Of a DNA stretch of 8,826 bases, positions 1 through 6,400 are shown piece after piece. The notes under the pieces are model-generated. The model saw only the letters and a list, made by a program, of their open reading frames with translations, did not search any database and was not told the DNA's origin. The position numbers were made by a program, and so were the translations under genes. The stretch comes from an uncultured Lachnospiraceae bacterium (GTDB lineage Bacteria; Bacillota; Clostridia; Lachnospirales; Lachnospiraceae). Every line of letters starts with the position of its first letter. The stretch's first letter is position 1. The stretch is from contig CADBOW010000109.1 in NCBI GenBank assembly GCA_902796375.1, forward strand, positions 1 to 8,826. The letters run 5' to 3'.

Positions 1-60
1 TGAGAGGAATTATATGTTAATATATCCGGTGGGTGTCAGCATTTGGCGCAGCGTCAGGAT

Positions 61-67
61 AAGGAGG
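61..67 (+). promoter_or_regulatory. Ribosome binding site deciding the TTG start of the TraX-like gene
   Basis: AAGGAGG is a near-perfect anti-16S match placed 8 bases before the TTG at 76. It lies inside the longer reading frame that begins at TTG 43, so it argues that the shorter start is the one used. Confidence 0.7.
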
Positions 68-75
68 GAATCGGT

Positions 76-837
76 TTGGGACGGGGGCTTACAGGAAATC
101 AGTTAAAATACATCGCAGTGACCGCCATGGTGCTGGACCATGTCGGTATGGTCTTTCTTTCCATCAACACGATCCCCGGGCTGCTGTGCCGCATTGTGGG
201 CCGGCTGACCGCGCCCATCATGTGCTTTCTCCTGAGCGAAGGCTATGCCTATACCTCCAACCGGAGGAGATACGGGATCCGGCTGCTCATTTTCGGTCTT
301 CTCTCGCAGATCCCCTATGCGCTGATCAATTACGGTATCCCGACACAGGATCCTCTGACGGGGCAGATGAACCGGCCTACCTTCTGGGAGGCTGTCCTGC
401 ATCCGGATTTCAATATGATCCTGACCTTATTCCTGTGTTTTCTTGCGCTGTACGTATACGATCTGGTTCCGGGCTTTCAGCTGCGCTGTGTTCTGTTCGG
501 AGCGATATTTGCGGCAGCGATGTTCTGTGACTGGGGCCTGGCCGCTCCGGTGTATACTCTGGCCTTTGCGATCTTTCGGGAGTCCAGGGCCGAACAGGCA
601 AAATGGTTTTCCTTTATCACCATCGGATATGTGGCGATCCAGACCATGTTCTGCATCTCGTCGGATCAAAACTGGTACGGACAGATGTGGCAGCTGGGAC
701 TGTTCCTCTTTCTTCCTTTTCTGTTTCTGTATAACGGCGCCAGAGGAAGCAAGGCGAAATTTCATAAGTGGTTTTTCTATCTCTTCTATCCGCTGCACCT
801 GGTCGGGTTCTGGCTGCTGAAATTATATGTGGTGTAA
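76..837 (+). CDS. TraX-family multi-pass membrane protein
   Basis: The 253-residue product is hydrophobic, with about seven or eight membrane segments, and matches the TraX family pattern. It has an N-terminal LTGNQLKYIAV followed by a VLDHVG motif, then a GRLTAPIMCFLLSEGY segment, an NRRRYGIRLLIF basic loop, and a C-terminal FFYLFYPLHL segment. TraX was first described as the protein that N-acetylates F pilin. Chromosomal homologues are frequent in Firmicutes, where no pilin is involved and the substrate is unknown; an acyltransferase role in the membrane is an inference from the family. I chose the TTG at 76 because AAGGAGG at 61-67 sits 8 bases upstream. A TTG at 43 would add 11 polar residues and has only a weak GGTGGG site; the in-frame stop at 1-3 rules out anything longer. 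No pilus or conjugation gene lies nearby. Confidence 0.87.
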   Translation: MGRGLTGNQLKYIAVTAMVLDHVGMVFLSINTIPGLLCRIVGRLTAPIMCFLLSEGYAYTSNRRRYGIRLLIFGLLSQIPYALINYGIPTQDPLTGQMNRPTFWEAVLHPDFNMILTLFLCFLALYVYDLVPGFQLRCVLFGAIFAAAMFCDWGLAAPVYTLAFAIFRESRAEQAKWFSFITIGYVAIQTMFCISSDQNWYGQMWQLGLFLFLPFLFLYNGARGSKAKFHKWFFYLFYPLHLVGFWLLKLYVV

Positions 838-849
838 CTCCCGGAATCG

Positions 850-858
850 TGATACAAT
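850..858 (+). promoter_or_regulatory. Extended -10 promoter before the CPCC-GNAT gene
   Basis: The sequence TGATACAAT fits the extended -10 pattern TGnTATAAT with one mismatch. It lies 50 bases before the ATG at 909, in the 71-base gap after the TraX-like gene. The -35 region at 830-835 (TGGTGT) is poor, which is tolerated for extended -10 promoters. The start of transcription would fall near 865. This suggests the acetyltransferase gene is transcribed on its own, since no terminator is visible in the gap and read-through from upstream is also possible. Confidence 0.45.
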
Positions 859-908
859 AGGCACGGAGTGTTCGGAATAACACGACAAAGGAAGGGGATA
901 GAAGGTAT

Positions 909-1589
909 ATGAAATACAAATGTCCTTGTTGTGGTTATTATACGTTGGAAGAGGGACCCGGAAAGTATGAGGTGTGTCCGGTCTGTTTTTGGGAAGATGA
1001 TCCGAAGGCGGCCTCGGCACCGAATATCGCATTCGGTTCCAACCAGATCAGTCTGAAGGTGGCAAAGCTCAATTTCCGTGAAATCGGTGCCTGTGATCCG
1101 GATGCGGTGAAATCCGTGCGGGATCCTTTAGAGGAAGAAATCGATCCGGCAGGAGCACTGACTTTGATCCGGGCTACGGAGCTCTGGCAGAAGGCAGGTT
1201 CCTACTATGTGCGGATTCAGGCAAACGGAGAACGCTACGGGATCGACCTGCAGACGGAATTTGATGAGCATGATGAGAAGGATGCTGTATATATCGTTCT
1301 TCTGGACAGGCATCGTCCGGTGGCGACCTGTCGATTATATCCTGCGGAGCAGGGGCATATGATGATCGGAAGGGTTGTGGTCCTTCCGGAATATGAGAAG
1401 CGCGGGATCGGATCCCGTCTCCTGCGTGAGGGAGAGGCCTGGGCGAAGGAGCTGGGGTACAACAAGGTGGTGATCGAGGCCCGGGATATCCTGGCGGATT
1501 TCTACGAGGCGAGAGGATATTCGCTGAATGCGAAGCATGTGGTTCACAGAGAACCCTTTGACTGTGTATTGATGGAGAAGCGTCTGTAA
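909..1589 (+). CDS. CPCC zinc-finger-like domain fused to GNAT acetyltransferase
   Basis: The 226-residue protein has two parts. Residues 1-77 match the cysteine-rich CPCC domain: KCPCCGYY at 4-11, CPVCFWEDD at 23-31 and a NFREIGACD segment at 55-63. The two Cys clusters (C5, C7, C8 and C23, C26) look able to bind zinc. Residues 80-226 form a GNAT domain of the ElaA-like type. The acetyl-CoA loop is EKRGIGSRLL at 163-172, preceded by the beta strand MIGRVVVLP, and the C-terminal part contains ARDILADFYEARGY. GNAT enzymes move an acetyl group from acetyl-CoA to an amine; the substrate here is unknown. The first consensus position of the pyrophosphate loop is Glu163 rather than Gln/Arg. The ATG at 909 follows a purine-rich AAGGAAGGGG at 888-897 and a nearer GAAGG. 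No internal start would separate the two domains cleanly, so I read it as a real fusion. Confidence 0.88.
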   Translation: MKYKCPCCGYYTLEEGPGKYEVCPVCFWEDDPKAASAPNIAFGSNQISLKVAKLNFREIGACDPDAVKSVRDPLEEEIDPAGALTLIRATELWQKAGSYYVRIQANGERYGIDLQTEFDEHDEKDAVYIVLLDRHRPVATCRLYPAEQGHMMIGRVVVLPEYEKRGIGSRLLREGEAWAKELGYNKVVIEARDILADFYEARGYSLNAKHVVHREPFDCVLMEKRL

Positions 1590-1603
1590 AGAAAGAGGGA
1601 TTT

Positions 1604-1637
1604 TCACGCAGCATCCCGGAGCCGGGGGGCTGCGTGA
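1604..1637 (+). terminator. GC-rich hairpin after the acetyltransferase gene
   Basis: TCACGCAG (1604-1611) pairs perfectly with CTGCGTGA (1630-1637). Inside it, CCCG (1615-1618) pairs with CGGG (1623-1626) around a GAGC loop, with one wobble and one mismatch between the two stems. It starts 15 bases after the stop codon of the upstream gene, a typical terminator position. Only three T residues follow, so it may be a weak terminator or a structure that protects the transcript end. A possible GTG start at 1634 for the next gene lies inside its right arm, which makes that start unlikely. Confidence 0.45.
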
Positions 1638-1696
1638 TTTCCGGTTTGGCGGTTCCGCGGTTGACGGCGGGCATTTTAGTAGATGGAAGGTTTGGT

Positions 1697-2758
1697 ATGA
1701 AGAGGCTGATCAAAAACAGAATCCTGTGGAGATGCATTTCCATATTGCTGGTGCTTCTTCTGCTCCCGGCAGGGCTGACGGGACTTCCGGCAGAGGCGGC
1801 TGTGGATCCGGAGATCCGCTCGGCGGAGGACATGTATGATAAGATCGAGGATCAGATCAGTAAAAGGGAAATGACCCGGACCTACCGGGTAAGCACCCTG
1901 GGAGTGGCCAAGTCCCTTGTCAAAATGGACATGGAGAAATTTCAGGCCCATTATGATGAGGATGATCCCCTCCGCAGCGGCTGCTATCTCAGCTACTATA
2001 TCGAAACCATTTACCTGTCCTATCAGGGAAAGGCTTTTACGATCCGGATCAAGTACCCTCATTCAAAGAAGGAAATGGATCAGCATTTTGAGTACATGAA
2101 TCAGCTGGCGGTCCGGCTGAAGGGTGAGTCGGATTATGATACCATCAAAAATGTCCATGATTATCTGATCGAGAATTTCGAATATGACAATAATACAGAC
2201 ATGGCCAATCATACGGACATTGACGGCTTCCGGGACGGGGTCATGGTGTGCTCCGGCTACAGCCTGGCGGCGTATTACCTGTTAAATGTGGTTGGGATCA
2301 AAACCAGGGTGATCACCGGCTACGGCGGCGGTGATGATACCAGTGCGGAGAACCATATGTGGAATATGGTTCAGCTGGAGGGAAAATGGTACAATATGGA
2401 TATCACCTGGGATGACGGCGGCGGCTCTTCGAAGCAGTATACGTATTTTCTGAAGAGTGATTCTGATTTTCCCATGCACCGCAGACTGGGGATCTACGCG
2501 GCGGAGAGCTTCAACCTGGATATTGCGGAGGATTCCTATCCCCTTCCGATCTATATGAAGATCCGGTTTGATGATCCCAGGGTCTGGACTGCCATCGTTG
2601 TGGTCCTGGTGCTGATCCTGATGGGGATCTCTCTGAAAAGGAGAAATAAGACTGCGGCCATCTATCATGGAGAAGTACTCTATGAAGAAGATATCTACGA
2701 AAATGTGAACGAAAGAACCTACGAAAGCTGGAAACGAGGAGACGATCACGATGTATGA
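1697..2758 (+). CDS. Secreted, membrane-anchored transglutaminase-like protein
   Basis: The 353-residue product begins with a signal peptide or signal anchor: basic KRLIKNR, a Leu-rich core at about 14-30, then PAEAA, a plausible signal peptidase site near 34-35. Residues about 145-255 form a transglutaminase-like domain of the CYK3-type cysteine protease fold. The catalytic triad is complete: Cys185 in VCSGYS, His220 in ENHMWN and Asp235 in WYNMDITWDD. A second membrane helix spans about 297-313 (WTAIVVVLVLILMGISL), followed by a charged 40-residue tail. If the first segment is cleaved, the enzyme domain lies outside and the tail inside. Family members can cross-link, deamidate or hydrolyse proteins; which applies is unknown. 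I chose ATG 1697 because GGAAGG (1685-1690) sits 6 bases upstream and a signal peptide starts there. A GTG at 1634 would put 21 residues before it. The stop overlaps the next gene by 8 bases. Confidence 0.88.
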   Translation: MKRLIKNRILWRCISILLVLLLLPAGLTGLPAEAAVDPEIRSAEDMYDKIEDQISKREMTRTYRVSTLGVAKSLVKMDMEKFQAHYDEDDPLRSGCYLSYYIETIYLSYQGKAFTIRIKYPHSKKEMDQHFEYMNQLAVRLKGESDYDTIKNVHDYLIENFEYDNNTDMANHTDIDGFRDGVMVCSGYSLAAYYLLNVVGIKTRVITGYGGGDDTSAENHMWNMVQLEGKWYNMDITWDDGGGSSKQYTYFLKSDSDFPMHRRLGIYAAESFNLDIAEDSYPLPIYMKIRFDDPRVWTAIVVVLVLILMGISLKRRNKTAAIYHGEVLYEEDIYENVNERTYESWKRGDDHDV

Positions 2759-3305
2759 GAAGAAGAATACAAATGTAATCTGGTATATGATCATCGGTGT
2801 GGTGGTAGTGACCCTGCTGATGCTGGGATTGCTGGCACTTCTTTTGAAGAGCGGCGGCGATGAGGAGGAAGGAAGCACGGCTGCCGGAACCACCGCTGTG
2901 ACCGAGACGAAGAAGACGGAAGAGAAGATGACCGAGGTGAAGACGGAAGGCGGGAAGACAGAAGAAAAGAAGACTGAGGCAAAGAAAACCGAGGCAAAGA
3001 AAACCGAGGGGAAGAAGGCGGAAACGGCCGTAACCTCGAAGCTTACCTTCCGGGATGCGGGAAAGAAGAACCAGCATTATGAGAAACACGGAGCCGAGAT
3101 GGGATTTGCGGATGCGGATGCCTATGAGGTGGCAGCCAATGAAGTGGTTTCGGATCCGGTATCTCTGCATAAAACGGAGAAGGAAGACGGGGATGATGTG
3201 TATTACCGGGAGAAGGACAATGCATTTGTTGTGGTCTCCACAGACGGGTATATCCGTACCTTCTTTTATCCCAGCGGCGGAAAGGCATACTATGATAAGC
3301 AGTAG
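2751..3305 (+). CDS. Single-pass membrane protein with Lys/Glu repeat stalk and KHG-motif domain
   Basis: The 184-residue protein has three parts. Residues 9-32 form one membrane helix after a short MYEKKN head. Residues 35-95 form a low-complexity stalk rich in Lys, Glu and Thr, ending in three KTEAK-like repeats. Residues 97-184 form a compact domain: LTFRDAGKKNQHYEKHGAEM, then Tyr125, the EDGDDVYY segment at 145-152, and FVVVSTDGYIRTFFYPSGG at 159-177. The order HxxxHG, then a Tyr/Ala helix, then strands ending in IRTFF-P is reminiscent of C-terminal nuclease-type domains of contact-dependent toxins, but also of uncharacterised clostridial extracellular proteins. I do not assign a function. 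GAGGAG at 2736-2741 lies 9 bases before the ATG, which overlaps the transglutaminase gene, so translation is probably coupled. The domain should lie outside the cell. Confidence 0.82.
   Translation: MYEKKNTNVIWYMIIGVVVVTLLMLGLLALLLKSGGDEEEGSTAAGTTAVTETKKTEEKMTEVKTEGGKTEEKKTEAKKTEAKKTEGKKAETAVTSKLTFRDAGKKNQHYEKHGAEMGFADADAYEVAANEVVSDPVSLHKTEKEDGDDVYYREKDNAFVVVSTDGYIRTFFYPSGGKAYYDKQ
2970..3014 (+). repeat. Three tandem 15-bp repeats encoding KTEAK
   Basis: Units at 2970-2984, 2985-2999 and 3000-3014 encode KTEAK, KTEAK and KTEGK. The second and third differ from each other at one base in GCA/GGG plus its neighbour; the first differs from the second at two silent third positions. Looser KTE-like units extend upstream to about 2910. 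The array could expand or contract by slippage and change the stalk length in five-residue steps. Confidence 0.75.
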
Positions 3306-3333
3306 GGATACTTTTATATAAAGGATTATTCAT

Positions 3334-3362
3334 TTGACAGAATGGAAAAAGTTATGTACCAT
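3334..3362 (+). promoter_or_regulatory. Candidate promoter of the RND exporter gene
   Basis: TTGACA at 3334-3339 is a perfect -35 box. Exactly 17 bases later lies TACCAT (3357-3362), a 4-of-6 match to the -10 box. Transcription would start near 3369-3370, giving an AT-rich leader of about 70 bases before the ATG at 3440. The -10 box lies in the loop and left arm of the hairpin at 3346-3377, so a transcript starting here would not contain the full terminator hairpin. Confidence 0.45.
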
Positions 3363-3385
3363 CGAACATGACTTTTTTTATTTTT
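3346..3385 (+). terminator. Intrinsic terminator after the stalk protein gene
   Basis: AAAAAGTTATGT (3346-3357) pairs with ACATGACTTTTT (3366-3377) through 12 positions with one G-U wobble, around an 8-base loop. Thymines run from 3373 to 3379 and again from 3381 to 3385. It lies about 40 bases after the stop at 3305. The stem is AT-rich and so of modest strength. The same palindrome could instead, or also, be an operator, because it covers the -10 box of the candidate promoter. Confidence 0.6.
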
Positions 3386-3439
3386 GTAGAAATGTTTTAT
3401 TATGAAAATGTATTGATGTAGGAAAAGGAAGGTTGAGCT

Positions 3440-6400
3440 ATGCTTTCAAAATTCAGCGTAAAGAGACCATACACGGTTCTGGTCGGCGTGGTACTGGTCC
3501 TCGTACTGGGATATGTCGCATATACGAAGATGACGGCGGATCTGCTTCCCAATATGAGTTTTCCCTATGTTATCGTGATCACGACGAACCCGGGCGCCAG
3601 TCCGGAGGAGGTGGAGTCGGACGTGACCTCCAAGATGGAGGCTTCTCTGGCGACCACATCGAATCTGAAGACGCTGCAGTCCATGTCGAGAAACAGTGTT
3701 TCCGTAGTCATTCTCGAGTATGAGCAGACGGCCAATATGGATTCGACCATGATAGAGATCCAGCAGAAGCTGGATCAGGTGAAGAGCGGTTTTTCGGATT
3801 CCATCGGTGCACCGATCATTATGCAGATCAATCCGGATATGCTTCCCATCATGGTTGCGGCCATTGGCGTGGATGATATGGACCCGACGCAGATCTCCAC
3901 CTATGTGGATAATCAGATCATTCCGCAGCTGGAGAGTATCGAGGGTGTGGCTTCGGTTACCGCAACCGGCGGGATCGAGGAAACGGTTCAGGTCACTCTG
4001 AATCAGAAGAAGATCGATGCCCTGAATGACAAGGTCCTGAAGGAGGTTCGGGATCAGTTCAAGGAAGCGGAGGATGAGATCGAGAAAAACAAGGCGAAGA
4101 TCGAGGACGGTCAGGCCGAGGTGGAGAGCGGCAAAAAGCAGCTGGCGGATCAGGTCAGCGCCGGTGCCACCGAGCTGAACACGAAGAAAATCGAGCTTTA
4201 CAATACCGCCACGGATCTGGATAAGCAGCTGGTTGAGCTGCAGGCAAACCGGGAAAGCCTGAACACCGCCATCAACACGTTGACAGAGGTTCAGAAGGGC
4301 GCAAAGGAACTGAAGAGCGGCATCAAGACGGTGGAAGCGGGGATCAAGGAGCTGCAGGGCGTCGAAACAAATCTGATCGGACTTTCGGCCCTGACGGATG
4401 AAGAGCTGAAGAAGGCAGCGGGAATGACACGGAAAGCCCTGGAGAAACAGCTTGCAGATGTTCAGACACAGCTGAAGGATCTTCAGGATAAGCTGGAGCT
4501 GATGAAGGGACAGGAGTCAGAGCTGGCGACCAAGCTTGTGACCATGGGCAGCTCCATGGCTCAGTACGGCATCACCATCAAGGATGTCTCGGACCTTGCG
4601 GGGGCCATTAAGACCCTGACTGAGATGAAGACCAAGGTGGATCTCGGCATTTCCACCATCACAACTGCAAAGCAGCAGGTGGAGGCCGGAAAGACCACCA
4701 TCAACGAAGCAATGACTGCTTTGAATAAAAATGAGATCCTCGGCGCGTTGCAGCTGAGTGATGCATCCATGCAGCTGATCTCCGGCTCCCAGGCGTTGAA
4801 GACGGCGGAAGAGACCATGGAGAAGACCAAAACGGATGCGGAGCAGAAGGCGGATATCAACTCCGTTCTTTCCGCTGATGTGATCCGTCAGCTTCTGGTG
4901 GCTCAGAACTTCGATATGCCTGCAGGCTATATCCAGGAGGAGGACGGAAAATACCTGATCAAGGTAGGGGAGTCCATAGAGACTGTGGATGCCCTTCAGA
5001 ATCTGGTCCTGATCGACCTGGGTATGGACAGTGTGGGAAAGGTATTCCTTTCTGATATTGCAGATGTAGAGGTGGTGGATAATTCGGACTCCAGCTATGC
5101 GAGAGTTGACGGACAGCCGGGGGTGCTGCTGACCTTTGAGAAGCAGACCGGATATGCCACCGGAGATGTAACGGATACGATCCTGGCGAAGTTTGAAAGC
5201 CTGGAGAAAACCGAGGATGAGAAGATCCATTTCTCGACTCTGATGGATCAGGGTGTATATATCGATATGATCGTTAAGTCGATCGTTCAGAACATGGGGA
5301 TCGGAGCACTGCTGGCGATCATCGTTCTGATCATATTCCTGAAGGATTTCCGGCCGACGCTGATCATTGCCTGCGCCATTCCGCTTTCCGTGGTCTTTGC
5401 GCTGGTGCTGATGTATTTCTCAAACATTTCCCTGAACATCATTTCCATGTCGGGACTTGCTTTGGGAATCGGTATGCTGGTGGATAACTCCATCGTCGTC
5501 ATAGAAAATATCTTCCGACTGCATAAGCTGGGTATGCCCGTAAAGAAGGCCTGTGTAAACGGAGCCAGCCAGGTGGCGGCGGCCATCACGGCTTCCACAC
5601 TGACTACGGTCTGCGTATTCGCGCCCATCATTTTCACGGAGGGTATCACACGGCAGCTCTTCGTGGATATGGGACTTACGATCTTCTATACCCTGGGTGC
5701 CAGCCTGATCGTGGCGCTGACTCTGGTTCCGGCTATGGCACAGGGTGTGCTGCGCCGGCCGAAGGAGATCAAAAACGGTCTGTATGACCGGTTCCTGAAG
5801 GTATACGGAAGATTCCTGCGCCGTGCCATGAAATGGAAGGCGGTTGTGTTCCTGATCGCCATCGCACTGCTTGTGGGAAGCGTGATGCTGTCTCTCAGCA
5901 AGGGTACGGCTTTCATGCCGGAGATGACATCGACGCAGATCACGGTGACGCTTTCGGCTCCGGAGGGAGAGACCCGTGAGTTTGAGGAAATGACCGGATA
6001 TGCGGATACTCTGATGGAGAATCTGAAGCCGGTGGATGAGATCCAGACCATCGGAGCCATGGCAGGCTCCGGTACGCTGCTGTCCGGGATCGGCGGAATG
6101 AGTATGGGCTCCGGCAGGAGCGGCAGCTCCAATATCACCATGTATATTCTTCTGGATCCGGATAAGACCACCAGCAATGAGGAGATGACGGAAAAGATCG
6201 AAAAGGCGGCAGAGGGACTGAACTGTAATGTGAAGATCAACACCGCCATGATGGATATGAGTGCTCTTTACGGTTCGGGCATATCCCTTCAGATCCGCGG
6301 CCGGGATCTGACGGTGCTGCAGGATCTGGCAAGGCAGACCGGTGAGGCGCTGGAACAGGTGACGGGTGTTGCCAAGGTGAACAACGGACTCCGGAATATG

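Noticed and set aside
9..14. TATAAT on the minus strand at the left edge, as a leftward promoter
   Set aside because: No -35 box lies at 16-18 bases; the nearest resemblance, CTGACA, is at 19 bases, and no leftward gene can be seen.
1661..1666. TTGACG as a -35 box before the transglutaminase-like gene
   Set aside because: No -10-like sequence occurs 16-18 bases downstream; the region there is the ribosome binding site.
1634..1696. GTG at 1634 as the start of the transglutaminase-like protein
   Set aside because: It lies inside the right arm of a GC-rich hairpin, lacks a good ribosome binding site and would place 21 residues before an evident signal peptide.
4517..5230. A 237-codon minus-strand open frame inside the RND gene
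   Set aside because: The opposite strand encodes conserved RND sequence, and no ribosome binding site or known motif supports the minus frame.
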